In this document: positions 25,914 through 34,576 of the stretch, piece after piece
Position numbering within the stretch: the stretch's first letter is position 1
Layout: the number at the start of each line of letters is the position of its first letter
Origin: Sphingomonas profundi
GTDB taxonomy: Bacteria > Pseudomonadota > Alphaproteobacteria > Sphingomonadales > Sphingomonadaceae
NCBI RefSeq assembly: GCF_009739515.1
Contig: NZ_CP046535.1
Coordinates: 2,232,001-2,296,000 of the forward strand
Direction: 5' to 3'
DNA: 64,000 bases
Program-made: the position numbers and the translations under genes
Notes under the pieces: generated by a model
Told to the model about the DNA's origin: nothing
Databases searched by the model: none
Seen by the model: the letters and a program-made list of their open reading frames with translations, nothing else

Positions 25914-25938
25914 CGATCAGCCGGCGCCGCGGCGCAGG
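25912..25938. repeat. 27-bp direct repeat, right copy
   Basis: Second copy of 23810-23836, exact over all 27 bases. It begins inside the stop codon of the S9 peptidase frame and covers the last codons of ridA on the minus strand. Divergence starts at once on both sides of the copies (a/t on the left, a/g on the right). Confidence 0.9.
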
Positions 25939-26315
25939 GCCGTCACCTCGATTTCCACCTTCATCTCGGGTTTGACCAGGCCGGCGATCAGCGCCGTCGC
26001 GGCCGGGCGGATCTCGCCGAAGGCCTCGCCCAGCACCGGGCCGACCTCGTCCCAGCAGGCGGCGTCGGTGAAATAATAGGTGGCGCGCACCACGTCGGCG
26101 AGGGCGAAGCCGGCCTCGTCCAGCGCGGCGGCGATCACCTTCAGCGCGTTGCGCGCCTGATCGGCCGCCTGCTCCGGCATGATCCGCGTCTCCGGATCAT
26201 AGCCCGTGGTGCCGGCGACGAAGCACCAGTCGCCCTGCACCACCGCGCGGGAATAGCCGACCTGCCGTTCGAAGGGGGAGCCGCTGGAGATCAGGCGTCT
26301 TGTCATGGGCATCAT
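25917..26315 (-). CDS. RidA-family deaminase
   Basis: 132 residues from ATG 26315, which overlaps the stop of the LOG gene (ATGA), so coupling is likely; ATG 26306 is an alternative. Family features: RQVGYSRAVVQGDWCFVAGTTG at the N-terminus, DQARNALKVIAAALDEAGFALADVVRATYY in the middle, and the substrate-binding arginine in GEIRPAATALIAGLVKPEMKVEIEVTA. RidA proteins hydrolyse reactive enamines/imines from PLP enzymes; this one belongs to the wider YjgF group, where R in the IRPA block is retained. Its last codons form the 27-bp repeat described separately. Confidence 0.9.
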   Translation of the reverse strand: MMPMTRRLISSGSPFERQVGYSRAVVQGDWCFVAGTTGYDPETRIMPEQAADQARNALKVIAAALDEAGFALADVVRATYYFTDAACWDEVGPVLGEAFGEIRPAATALIAGLVKPEMKVEIEVTALRRGAG

Positions 26316-27181
26316 CCGGCCTTGGGCAGCTGCCAATAGTCGCGGACATGGTCCCACGCCTCCTCGGCCGTCTCCACGAACTGGATCAGCGACAGGTCGT
26401 TCGGCGAGACGACGCCCTCCGCCACCAGTTCGTCGAAATCGACCACCCGCTGCCAGAAGTCGCGGCCGAACAGCAGGATCGGCAGGGCGGCCATCTTGCC
26501 GGTCTGCACCAGGGTCAGCAGCTCGAACATCTCGTCGAACGTGCCGAAGCCGCCGGGGAACACCGCCACCGCCCGCGCCCGCAGCAGGAAGTGCATCTTG
26601 CGCAGCGCGAAATAGTGGAACTGGAACGACAAAGACGGGGTGACATAGGGGTTCGGCGCCTGCTCGTGGCTGAGCGTGATGTTCAGGCCGATCGATTCGG
26701 CGCCGACATCGGCCGCGCCGCGATTGGCCGCCTCCATGATCGAGGGGCCGCCGCCGGAGCAGACGACGAACTGGCGCCAGCCCTCCTCATCCACCGGCGT
26801 GCCGCTGGCCAGGGCGGCCAGGGCGCGGGCCTCGTCATAGTAGCGGGCCTTGGCGCGCAGCCGCTCGGCGATCCCGCGCTGCGTATCGGTGACGGCTGCG
26901 TCCACCATCATGTCCGCCCGTTCCGGCGCGGGGATGCGGGCGGAGCCGTAGAAGACGAAGGTGGAGCGGATGCGCGCCTCGTTCAGCAGCACCTCCGGCT
27001 TCATCAGCTCCAGCTGGAAGCGCACCGGGCGCAGATCCTCGCGCAGCAGGAAGTCCATGTCCTGAAAGGCCAGCGCATAGGCCGGGTCCACCGTCTGCGG
27101 GCTCGGCGCCACGGCGCGGGCGCTGGCGGCATCGGCCTTGGCGGGCGGGAAGACGCGCTGGGGAACATCTGGGTCGGTCAT
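26312..27181 (-). CDS. LOG-family (lysine decarboxylase-like) nucleotide phosphoribohydrolase
   Basis: 289 residues. Signature motifs CSGGGPSIMEAANRGA and PGGFGTFDEMFE, the PGGxGTxxE motif that defines the LOG family, with FPGG preceding it. Plant LOGs release cytokinin bases from their ribotides; bacterial relatives cleave nucleoside monophosphates. An N-terminal 90-residue extension (with FVFYGSARIPAPE starting the core) is usual for the longer bacterial subgroup. Starts 41 bp after the extensin-like gene and overlaps ridA, so it is part of a leftward operon with ridA. Cytoplasmic. Confidence 0.9.
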   Translation of the reverse strand: MTDPDVPQRVFPPAKADAASARAVAPSPQTVDPAYALAFQDMDFLLREDLRPVRFQLELMKPEVLLNEARIRSTFVFYGSARIPAPERADMMVDAAVTDTQRGIAERLRAKARYYDEARALAALASGTPVDEEGWRQFVVCSGGGPSIMEAANRGAADVGAESIGLNITLSHEQAPNPYVTPSLSFQFHYFALRKMHFLLRARAVAVFPGGFGTFDEMFELLTLVQTGKMAALPILLFGRDFWQRVVDFDELVAEGVVSPNDLSLIQFVETAEEAWDHVRDYWQLPKAG

Positions 27182-27222
27182 GCGGGCTCGATCGGTTTCG
27201 CGGGAGAATCAGGCGGGGCGCC

Positions 27223-27942
27223 TTAGCGGCAATATGAGCCCCGGCCCATGTCGAAATGCAGGTGATCGCGATGCAGGGCGTTCGCATCCGGCCCCAGCAC
27301 CACCGAGAAGCGACGGCACGCCGCCTTGTGCACGGCGCGCAGGAAGTTGCGGGCATTCTCGTCCGGCCCGTTCCAGTCGCCCAGCACGGTGATCCGCCGG
27401 CCGCTCGCCAGCACGAAGGCGGAGATGTCCACGGCGTTGGACGTCCCGTGCTCCGACAGGCGATTGCCCGCCTGGTTGTTCACCGGGCGGCAGGCATAGG
27501 TGCCGAAGCTCTCGATCTTCACCACCCGCGAATCCAGCCAGGCGCTGGCGGCGGTCTGCAGCGCCTCGTTGGTCCACGCGACGAAGCGTTCGGCCAGGCG
27601 GCAGCGCATCGCGCCCAGATTGGTCGTTGGGATGCCGATCCTGACGAGCTTCACCGTGCCGATCGCCGAGCAGCCGCCGCCCATCACCCGATCCGGCAGC
27701 GCCTGATAGCTGGCGCCCTGCCGGCCGAGATCGGCATAGCATTGCCGCAACGCCCGCGGATCCTCGGCGCCGCCGGCCGACACCGGCGGCGAGGGTGCGG
27801 CGCGGCGCGCGGGCGGGCGACGATCGGCCACCGGCACGCACGCGGCGAGCAGGAACAGCAGCGCGCCCGCCCAGCGCGACGCCTGCCGCCCCGCGCCCTC
27901 GGCAGGCTGGCGCCGGCCGGCATCCATGCCCCTGCCGGCCAT
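27223..27942 (-). CDS. Extensin-like family lipoprotein (peptidase-fold)
   Basis: 239 residues. N-terminal lipoprotein signal GALLFLLAAC (lipobox LAAC, about residue 35), a proline-rich linker, then the extensin-like C-terminal domain: YADLGRQGASYQALPD, CRLAERFVAWTNEALQTAA, ESFGTYACR, SEHGTSNAVDISAFVLASG and HRDHLHFDMGRGSYCR. The H-x-x-S/T-x-A-x-D and H-D-H-L-H motifs resemble the metal site of D-Ala-D-Ala carboxypeptidase-like (VanY/MepA) enzymes, so a cell-wall role is plausible. Start is uncertain between GTG 27945, ATG 27942 and ATG 27927. Anchored in a membrane, facing the periplasm. Confidence 0.82.
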   Translation of the reverse strand: MAGRGMDAGRRQPAEGAGRQASRWAGALLFLLAACVPVADRRPPARRAAPSPPVSAGGAEDPRALRQCYADLGRQGASYQALPDRVMGGGCSAIGTVKLVRIGIPTTNLGAMRCRLAERFVAWTNEALQTAASAWLDSRVVKIESFGTYACRPVNNQAGNRLSEHGTSNAVDISAFVLASGRRITVLGDWNGPDENARNFLRAVHKAACRRFSVVLGPDANALHRDHLHFDMGRGSYCR

Positions 27943-28114
27943 CACCCGCCGCGCCGGCGCAGGCCGGCATCGATCCCTGCCCCGGTTCGGGCGGCGGCTG
28001 GAGGGAGCGTTCGCACGCCCCGTCTATCGGGCGACCGGCGGCGATGGACAAGAGCGGGGCGTCGCACGCCCGGCCCGCCGCGCCGCATGGCGACGCCCAG
28101 CTCCGACATTCGCG

Positions 28115-28142
28115 TTGACACCCCGCCCGGCCCGTCTATGAG
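28115..28142 (+). promoter_or_regulatory. Likely sigma-70 promoter of serC
   Basis: TTGACA at 28115-28120 and TATGAG at 28137-28142, 16 bases apart, about 55 bases before the serC start codon. A good -35 box with a fair -10 box; inferred by eye. Confidence 0.5.
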
Positions 28143-28196
28143 CGCCGGCGGGCCACGCCGCCCCAACGCGGCGCGCGCTCTCTGTGAGGAGAGACC

Positions 28197-29354
28197 ATGA
28201 CTGATTTTCCCCGCCCCGGCGTCAAGCCGGCTCGTCCGCATTTCTCGTCCGGCCCCTGCGCCAAGCCGCCCGGATGGGGGCCGGAGCATCTCGCCCTCGG
28301 CTCGCTCGGCCGCTCGCACCGCTCCAAGCTCGGCAAGAGCCGGCTGACCTACGCGATCGATCTCACCCGCCAGATCCTGCGCGTGCCGGATACGCACCGC
28401 ATCGGCATCGTCCCCGGTTCCGACACCGGCGCGTTCGAGATGGCGATGTGGACGATGCTGGGCGCCCGCCCCGTCACCATGGCCGCGTGGGAGAGCTTCG
28501 GCGAAGGCTGGGTGACGGACGCGCTGAAGCAGCTGAAGCTGGAGCCGACGGTGGTGAAGGCGCCCTATGGCGCGCTGCCCGATCTCGCCGCGATCGATCC
28601 GTCGCACGACGTGTGCTTCACCTGGAACGGCACCACCAGCGGCGTGCGCGTGCCGAACGGGGACTGGATCGCCGACGATCGCGCCGGCCTGACCTTCGCC
28701 GATGCCACGTCCGGCGCCTTCGCGCAGGATCTGCCGTGGCCTAAGCTGGATGTCGCCACCTTCTCCTGGCAGAAGGCGCTGGGCGGCGAGGGCGGCCACG
28801 GCGTGCTGATCCTCGGCCCGCGCGCAGTGGAGCGGCTTGAAAGCTATGTGCCGGATCGGCCGCTGCCCAAGGTCTTCCGGCTCACCTCCAAGGGCAAGCT
28901 GATCGAGGGCATCTTCAAGGGCGAGACGATCAACACGCCCTCGATGCTGGCGGTCGAGGACTATATCTGGACCCTGGAGTGGGCGCGCGGCGTGGGCGGC
29001 CTCTCCGGCATGATCGCGCGGGCGGACGCCAATGCCGCGGCGCTGGACGAGTTCGTCCAGCGGACGCCGTGGCTCGATCATCTCGCCAGCGATCCCGCCT
29101 CCCGCTCGAACACCAGCGTCTGCCTCAAGTTCGCCGACGCGGCGGTCGCCGGCATGGACGACGAGGCGCAGAACGCGCTCGTGAAGAAGATGACCGCGCT
29201 GCTGGAAGGCGAGGACGCCGCCTACGACGTTGGCGGCTATCGCGATGCCCCGCCTGGCCTGCGCATCTGGTGCGGCGCGACCGTAGAGGCGGCCGACATC
29301 GAGGCGCTTGGCCCCTGGCTCGAATGGGCCTGGCACTCCGCCCGCGGCCAGTAG
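28197..29354 (+). CDS. serC: Phosphoserine aminotransferase
   Basis: 385 residues, ATG preceded by GTGAGGAGAGACC. It is the longer alphaproteobacterial SerC type: N-terminal KPARPHFSSGPCAKPPGW, GIVPGSDTGAFEMAMW, and the PLP lysine K193 in ATFSWQKALGGEGGHG; C-terminal PGLRIWCGATVEAADIEAL. It converts 3-phosphohydroxypyruvate and glutamate to O-phosphoserine. The next gene downstream, serA, makes its substrate, so the two form the first two steps of serine synthesis side by side (serC then serA, separated by 195 bp with a repeat). Confidence 0.95.
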   Translation: MTDFPRPGVKPARPHFSSGPCAKPPGWGPEHLALGSLGRSHRSKLGKSRLTYAIDLTRQILRVPDTHRIGIVPGSDTGAFEMAMWTMLGARPVTMAAWESFGEGWVTDALKQLKLEPTVVKAPYGALPDLAAIDPSHDVCFTWNGTTSGVRVPNGDWIADDRAGLTFADATSGAFAQDLPWPKLDVATFSWQKALGGEGGHGVLILGPRAVERLESYVPDRPLPKVFRLTSKGKLIEGIFKGETINTPSMLAVEDYIWTLEWARGVGGLSGMIARADANAAALDEFVQRTPWLDHLASDPASRSNTSVCLKFADAAVAGMDDEAQNALVKKMTALLEGEDAAYDVGGYRDAPPGLRIWCGATVEAADIEALGPWLEWAWHSARGQ

Positions 29355-29408
29355 GCTGTCGCCTCGCCCTCGCCTGCTTCTCACAGACCTCCAGACATCT
29401 CCTTGATC

Positions 29409-29500
29409 GTCATGCTGAACGTGGTTCGGCATCCATGCGCGACACCCGCGACCGGACGGTTCGCCGCCACGTCGCGCATGGATCCTGAGACATGGTCAGA
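29409..29500. repeat. Palindromic intergenic element in serC-serA gap
   Basis: Inverted arms 29431-29443 (ATCCATGCGCGAC) and 29471-29483 are exact complements, with outer sequence GTCATGCTGAAC on the left resembling the TCATGCTGAAC-type REP sequences of sphingomonads. Different family from the elements at 15676 and 31198. Likely dispersed repeat; may act as transcript hairpin. Confidence 0.65.
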
Positions 29501-29549
29501 ACGACGGACGAGTGCGCTGGCTGGCAGATGACGCCAAGGATCAAGACCC

Positions 29550-31127
29550 ATGCCCAAAGTCCTCATTTCCGACAAGATGGACCCCCGCGCCGCCCAGATC
29601 TTCCGCGAACGCGGCGTGGAGGTGGACGAGATCACCGGCAAGACCCGGGACGAGCTGATCGCGATGATCGGCGACTATGACGGCCTCGCCATCCGATCCG
29701 CCACCAAGGTGACGAAGGAGGTGCTCGCCGCCGCGACCAACCTGAAGGTGGTCGGCCGCGCCGGCATCGGCGTCGACAATGTCGACATCCCCGCCGCCTC
29801 GGCCAAGGGCGTGGTGGTGATGAACACGCCGTTCGGCAATTCGATCACCACCGCCGAGCATGCGATCGCGCTGATGTTCGCCCTCGCCCGCGACCTGCCG
29901 GAGGCGGACCGCTCCACCCAGGCCGGCAAGTGGGAGAAGAACCGCTTCATGGGCGTGGAGGTCACGTCCAAGACGCTGGGCCTGATCGGCGCGGGCAATA
30001 TCGGCTCGATCGTCGCCGATCGCGCGCTGGGGCTGAAGATGAAGGTGGTCGCCTACGATCCCTTCCTCACCCCCGAGCGTGCCGTGGAGATGGGCGTGGA
30101 GAAGGTGACGCTGGACGAGCTGCTGGCCCGCGCCGACTTCATCACCCTGCACACGCCGCTGACGGACAGCACCCGCAACATCCTCTCGGCCGAGAATATC
30201 GCCAAGGCGAAGAAGGGCGTGCGCATCGTCAACTGCGCGCGCGGCGGCCTGATCGACGAGGCGGCGCTGAAGGCGGCGCTGGACAGCGGCCACGTCGCCG
30301 GCGCCGCGCTCGACGTGTTCGTCGAGGAGCCGGCCAAGCAGAGCCCGCTGTTCGGCACGCCGAACTTCATCTCCACGCCGCACCTGGGCGCCTCCACCAA
30401 CGAGGCGCAGGTGAACGTGGCGATCCAGGTGGCCGAGCAGATGGCCGACTATCTGATGTCCGGAGGCGTCACCAACGCGCTCAACGTGCCGTCGCTCTCG
30501 GCCGAGGAGGCGCCGAAGCTGAAGCCGTACATGGCGCTGGCCGAGCGGCTGGGCGCGCTGGTCGGCCAGCTGGAGGGCGACAACATCAAGGCCGTCGCGA
30601 TCGAGGTGGAGGGTGCTGCCGCCGAGCTGAACCAGAAGCCGATCACCGGCGCCGTCCTCTCCGGCCTGATGGGCGTCTATTCGGATACGGTGAACATGGT
30701 CAACGCGCCCTTCCTCGCTCGCGAGCGCGGGCTGGACGTGCGCGAGGTGCGGCACGATCGCGAGGGCGACTATCACACCCTCGTCCGCGTATCGGTGACG
30801 ACGCCGGCGGGCGAGAAGTCGGTCGCGGGCACGCTGTTCGCCAATTCGGAGCCGCGCCTCGTCGAGATCTTCGGCGTGAAGGTGGAGGCGGATCTCGCCG
30901 GCCGCATGCTGTACGTGGTGAACGAGGATGCGCCGGGCTTCATCGGCCGCCTGGGCACCAGCCTGGGCGCCGCGGACGTGAACATCGGCACCTTCCACCT
31001 CGGCCGCCGCGCCGCGGGCGGCGAGGCGGTGCTGCTGCTCTCGATCGACACGCCGGTTGAGGAGCCGCTGGTGTGGCAGATCTGCCAGCTGCCGGGCGTG
31101 CGGAGCGTGAAGGCGCTGAAGTTCTGA
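29550..31127 (+). CDS. serA: D-3-phosphoglycerate dehydrogenase
   Basis: 525 residues, the long SerA form. NAD-binding motif LGLIGAGNIGSIVADRALGL, catalytic arginine in VNCARGGLIDEAAL, glutamate in DVFVEEPA and histidine in STPHLGAST. After the dehydrogenase domain comes the intervening (ASB) domain from about 320 to 450 and a C-terminal ACT domain (GRMLYVVNEDAPGFIGRLGTSLGAADVNIGTF) for serine feedback. It oxidises 3-phosphoglycerate to 3-phosphohydroxypyruvate. AAGGA ribosome-binding site. Followed by hisZ and purA, an arrangement conserved in sphingomonads. Confidence 0.97.
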   Translation: MPKVLISDKMDPRAAQIFRERGVEVDEITGKTRDELIAMIGDYDGLAIRSATKVTKEVLAAATNLKVVGRAGIGVDNVDIPAASAKGVVVMNTPFGNSITTAEHAIALMFALARDLPEADRSTQAGKWEKNRFMGVEVTSKTLGLIGAGNIGSIVADRALGLKMKVVAYDPFLTPERAVEMGVEKVTLDELLARADFITLHTPLTDSTRNILSAENIAKAKKGVRIVNCARGGLIDEAALKAALDSGHVAGAALDVFVEEPAKQSPLFGTPNFISTPHLGASTNEAQVNVAIQVAEQMADYLMSGGVTNALNVPSLSAEEAPKLKPYMALAERLGALVGQLEGDNIKAVAIEVEGAAAELNQKPITGAVLSGLMGVYSDTVNMVNAPFLARERGLDVREVRHDREGDYHTLVRVSVTTPAGEKSVAGTLFANSEPRLVEIFGVKVEADLAGRMLYVVNEDAPGFIGRLGTSLGAADVNIGTFHLGRRAAGGEAVLLLSIDTPVEEPLVWQICQLPGVRSVKALKF

Positions 31128-31197
31128 CGGCTTGGTCCGCCGCGTCGCTTTAGGCTGGCATGGCGGGCCAACCGCGCTAGAGCGCTGCGGCACCGTT

Positions 31198-31298
31198 CCG
31201 CTCATCCTGAGGAGGGCTGAGCGAAGGCGAAGACCCGTCTCGAAGAATCTTTCGAGATGCTGCTTCGACTTCGCTCGATGGCTCTTCGGGAAGAGCGG
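31198..31298. repeat. Dispersed palindromic repeat element, copy 2
   Basis: Begins CCGCTCATCCTGAGGAGG as at 15676 and shares GACCCGTCTCGAAG in the middle with that copy. The right arm is degraded (GCTCTTCGGGAAGAGCGG). It also contains TTCGACTTCGCTCGA, whose complement recurs at 32459. Fills most of the serA-hisZ gap. Confidence 0.8.
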
Positions 31299-31323
31299 CC
31301 CGCCCAAGACCGAGTTATCGACC

Positions 31324-32436
31324 ATGACCATGTCCGCCCTCCTCCCCGTCGGTCTGCGCGATCGGTTGCCGCCGCAGGCGGAGGCGGCGTCGCGGCTGCT
31401 GCATCGCGTGATCGTGGCGATCGGGCGGCACGGCTATGATCGCGTCGCCCCGCCGCTCGCGGAGTTCGAGGAGGGGCTGGTCGGCCGGCTGAAATCGGCC
31501 CGCGCGCAGGATCTGCTGCGCTTCGTCGATCCCGTCTCGCAGCGCACGCTGGCGCTGCGGCCGGACATCACCGCGCAGATCGGCCGCATCGCCGCCACCC
31601 GCATGCGCCACCGCGCGCGGCCGCTGCGGCTGGCCTATGGCGGGCCGGTGCTGAAGCTGCGCGCCACCCAGCTGCGGCCGGAGCGCGAGCTGATCCAGGC
31701 CGGCGCCGAGCTGATCGGCAGCGACACCGTGGCCGCCGCGATCGAACTGCTGGACGTTGCGATCGAGGCGCTGGAGACGGCGGGCGTGCGCGGCATCACG
31801 ATCGATCTCACCCTGCCCGATCTGGTCGAGACGATGGCCGCCGGGCCGCTGCCGCTGCCGGCCGGCCGCATCGATGCGGTGCGCGCCACGCTGGACGCCA
31901 AGGATGCCGGCGGTCTCGCCGCGCTCGGCGCGGACGCCTACCTGCCGTTCATCGCCGCCGCCGGTCCGCTGGATCGCGCGATGGCCGGCCTGCGCGCCGT
32001 GCCGGGCGCCGCCGCCCTCTCCTCCCGGCTGGACGGCATCGCCGCGATCGCCGACGCCTTCCGCGATCGCGTGGCGCTGACGCTGGACCCGACCGAGCGC
32101 CACGGCTTCGAATATCAGAGCTGGATCGGCTTCTCGCTGTTCGGCGACGGTCTCTCCGGCGAGGTGGGGCGCGGCGGCAGCTACACCGTCGTCCACGCCG
32201 ATGGCATGGAGGAGGCGGCGATCGGCTTCTCCCTGTTCATCGATCCGCTGGTGGATGCCGGACTGGGGCAGGAGCCGCGCCGCCGCATCTTCCTGCCGCC
32301 CGGCACCGCCCCCGCCGCCGCCGCCCGCCTGCGCGCGGACGGCTGGACGACGGTGGCGGCGCTGGCCGATGGCGACGACGCCGCCGCGCTCGGCTGTACG
32401 CACCGGCTGGTTGGCGGGGCGCCGGAACCGATCTAG
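31324..32436 (+). CDS. hisZ: ATP phosphoribosyltransferase regulatory subunit HisZ
   Basis: 370 residues with a class-II tRNA-synthetase-like (HisRS paralogue) fold but no anticodon domain: [25 protein letters not shown] at the N-terminus, motif-2-like [15 protein letters not shown] with [24 protein letters not shown], and [26 protein letters not shown]. HisZ binds the short HisG and makes it active and histidine-sensitive in the first step of histidine synthesis. hisG is not in this window. Start ATG 31324 (an ATG two codons later is also possible). Lies between serA and purA, each gap filled by a palindromic repeat. Confidence 0.9.
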   Translation: MTMSALLPVGLRDRLPPQAEAASRLLHRVIVAIGRHGYDRVAPPLAEFEEGLVGRLKSARAQDLLRFVDPVSQRTLALRPDITAQIGRIAATRMRHRARPLRLAYGGPVLKLRATQLRPERELIQAGAELIGSDTVAAAIELLDVAIEALETAGVRGITIDLTLPDLVETMAAGPLPLPAGRIDAVRATLDAKDAGGLAALGADAYLPFIAAAGPLDRAMAGLRAVPGAAALSSRLDGIAAIADAFRDRVALTLDPTERHGFEYQSWIGFSLFGDGLSGEVGRGGSYTVVHADGMEEAAIGFSLFIDPLVDAGLGQEPRRRIFLPPGTAPAAAARLRADGWTTVAALADGDDAAALGCTHRLVGGAPEPI

Positions 32437-32450
32437 GGCATCCCAAACTC

Positions 32451-32547
32451 CCTTGTGTCGAGCGAAGTCGAGACACGCCTTCGAGCGCAGCCGAGAAGAC
32501 GGCCTCGGCGACGCTCGGCCGGCCCCTCGTCTTCGCTCGGGACAAGG
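32451..32547. repeat. Palindromic repeat element in hisZ-purA gap
   Basis: Left arm 32451-32467 (CCTTGTGTCGAGCGAAG) and right arm 32531-32547 are complementary at 15 of 17 positions. TCGAGCGAAGTCGAGAC near the left arm is the core motif of a repeat family widespread in sphingomonads, also partly present in the 31198 element. Lies 20 bp before the purA start. Confidence 0.75.
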
Positions 32548-32567
32548 ATCTGCTGCAAGGAACCATC

Positions 32568-33857
32568 ATGGCCAACGTCACCGTCATCGGCGCCCAGTGG
32601 GGCGATGAAGGCAAGGGCAAGATCGTCGACTGGCTGGCCGAGCGGGCCGACGTCGTCGTGCGCTTCCAGGGCGGGCACAATGCCGGGCACACGCTGGTGG
32701 TGGGCGGCACGACCTACAAGCTCAGCCTGCTGCCCTCCGGCATCGTGCGCGGCACCCTCTCGGTGATCGGCAACGGCGTCGTGCTCGACCCGTGGCACTT
32801 CCGCGACGAGGTGGCGAAGCTCGCCGCGCAGGGCGTGACGATTACGCCCGATAACCTGCACATCGCCGAGACGTGCCCGCTGATCCTGCCGTTCCACCGC
32901 GATCTGGACGGACTGCGCGAGGATGCGAGCGGCGCCGGCAAGATCGGCACCACCCGCCGCGGCATCGGCCCGGCCTATGAGGACAAGGTGGGGCGGCGGG
33001 CGATCCGCGTGTGCGATCTCGCCCATCTCGACGATCTCGCGCCGCAGCTCGATCGGCTCTGCGCCCACCACGACGCCCTGCGCGCCGGCTTCGGCGAGGC
33101 GCCGATCGATCGCGACGAGATCGTGGCGGGCCTGCGCGAGATCGCGGACTTCATCCTGCCTTATGCCAGGCCGGTGTGGCTCACCCTGAACGAGGCGCGG
33201 CGGCGCGGCGACCGCATCCTGTTCGAAGGCGCGCAGGGCGTGCTGCTCGACGTCGATCACGGCACCTATCCGTTCGTCACCTCGTCCAACACGATCGCCG
33301 GCACCGCCGCCGGCGGCTCGGGCCTCGGCCCATCGGCGGCCGGCTTCGTGCTCGGCATCGTCAAGGCCTACACCACGCGCGTCGGCTCCGGCCCCTTCCC
33401 CACCGAGCTGGAGGACGCGATCGGCCAGCGGCTGGGCGAGCGGGGGCACGAGTTCGGCACCGTCACCGGGCGCAAGCGGCGCTGCGGCTGGTTCGATGCG
33501 GTGCTGGTGCGCCAGTCCGCCGCCGTCTCCGGCATCACCGGCATCGCGCTGACTAAGCTGGACGTGCTGGACGGCTTCGACGAACTGAGGATCTGCACCG
33601 GCTACACGGTGGACGGCCGCCCGTTCGACTATCTGCCGCCGCACCCGCAGGACCAGGCCCGCGCCGTGCCGGTGTACGAGACGATCGAGGGCTGGAGCGA
33701 GTCCACCGCCGGCGCGCGCAGCTGGGCCGACCTGCCGGCGCAGGCGATCAAGTATATCCGCCGGGTGGAGGAGCTGATCCGCTGCCCGGTCGCGCTCGTC
33801 TCCACCAGCCCGGAGCGCGACGACACCATCCTGGTGCGCGACCCCTTCGCCGACTGA
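32568..33857 (+). CDS. purA: Adenylosuccinate synthetase
   Basis: 429 residues. GTP-binding and catalytic N-terminus [12 protein letters not shown] (D13 acts in catalysis), [10 protein letters not shown] with the second catalytic histidine at about 40, [19 protein letters not shown] for IMP binding, [24 protein letters not shown], and [13 protein letters not shown]. It joins aspartate to IMP using GTP, the first step from IMP to AMP. AAGGAACC ribosome-binding site. Followed by a hairpin at 33861-33884. Confidence 0.97.
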   Translation: MANVTVIGAQWGDEGKGKIVDWLAERADVVVRFQGGHNAGHTLVVGGTTYKLSLLPSGIVRGTLSVIGNGVVLDPWHFRDEVAKLAAQGVTITPDNLHIAETCPLILPFHRDLDGLREDASGAGKIGTTRRGIGPAYEDKVGRRAIRVCDLAHLDDLAPQLDRLCAHHDALRAGFGEAPIDRDEIVAGLREIADFILPYARPVWLTLNEARRRGDRILFEGAQGVLLDVDHGTYPFVTSSNTIAGTAAGGSGLGPSAAGFVLGIVKAYTTRVGSGPFPTELEDAIGQRLGERGHEFGTVTGRKRRCGWFDAVLVRQSAAVSGITGIALTKLDVLDGFDELRICTGYTVDGRPFDYLPPHPQDQARAVPVYETIEGWSESTAGARSWADLPAQAIKYIRRVEELIRCPVALVSTSPERDDTILVRDPFAD

Positions 33858-33860
33858 GCG

Positions 33861-33884
33861 GGCGTTCCGCCTGACGGAAGCGCC
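33861..33884 (+). terminator. Hairpin after purA, possible terminator
   Basis: GGCG-TTCCG (33861-33869), five-base loop, CGGAA-g-CGCC (33875-33884) with one bulged G. It lies four bases after the purA stop, between convergent genes. No clear U-tract, so termination is a suggestion. Confidence 0.4.
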
Positions 33885-33911
33885 GCTCCGCCTCTGCGGT
33901 AACGCAGCCGC

Positions 33912-34508
33912 CTAGTGCCGCGTCCCCGTCGTCACCTCGGCCACCGCCGCGTTCGGCAGGAACCAGCGGGCGATCACCAGGCCGGCGGCGGAGAAGCCGG
34001 CGGCGCCGGCGATGAAGCTGTAGATCCAGTAACCCCAGCCATGATGGTTGAAGATCGGGTTGGAGAGCGAGAGGTACAGGGTGATCGCCAGCGACAGCAG
34101 CACGATCACGCGCGCCCGCTCGCCGAAGGTACGCGGGCCGGCGAAGCTGAGGCCGATGGCGAGGATCAGGCCGGTGATGAGCGCCAGGATCAGCCCGGAG
34201 ACGATCGCGCCCGGATCGGCGATGGGAAAGCCCGATATGTTGAAGTGGATCGTCGCCACCGGCCCCTGGCCGAACAGCACGGTGCCCCGGTCCGTAGCCG
34301 GCCACGGGATCATGTAGGTGCCGGTGCCGCTCCGCGTCAGCCCCTGCGCCAGCGCCGCCTGCAGCTGCGCGTTGGTGGCATCGTCCACGCTGGAATAAGC
34401 GAGCGCGCTCAGCGGCGTCGCCCAGAACAGGAAGCCGACGACGAACAGGGTCAGCCCGCCGACCAGTCCGCCCACGATCGTCTTCGCACCCGCCAGCCTG
34501 CCGCCCAT
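33912..34508 (-). CDS. Integral membrane protein of unknown function
   Basis: 198 residues from ATG 34508, preceded by AGGAGGGGCGATC; the frame is open further upstream but there it overlaps gmk antisense. Four membrane segments can be seen (about 9-30 VGGLVGGLTLFVVGFLFW; 95-118 IVSGLILALITGLILAIGL; 128-148 VIVLLSLAITLYLSL; 157-178 YWIYSFIAGAAGFSAAGLVI), with one periplasmic-size loop between the first two (residues 32-93). I do not recognise a named family. Leftward, between purA (convergent) and gmk (same strand, 68 bp). Confidence 0.75.
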   Translation of the reverse strand: MGGRLAGAKTIVGGLVGGLTLFVVGFLFWATPLSALAYSSVDDATNAQLQAALAQGLTRSGTGTYMIPWPATDRGTVLFGQGPVATIHFNISGFPIADPGAIVSGLILALITGLILAIGLSFAGPRTFGERARVIVLLSLAITLYLSLSNPIFNHHGWGYWIYSFIAGAAGFSAAGLVIARWFLPNAAVAEVTTGTRH

Positions 34509-34576
34509 GATCGCCCCTCCTGCGCCCGGTCCTTGACGTTCGACCGGGCGGAGGGTGCGCCCGCCGGCGGCGCGGG

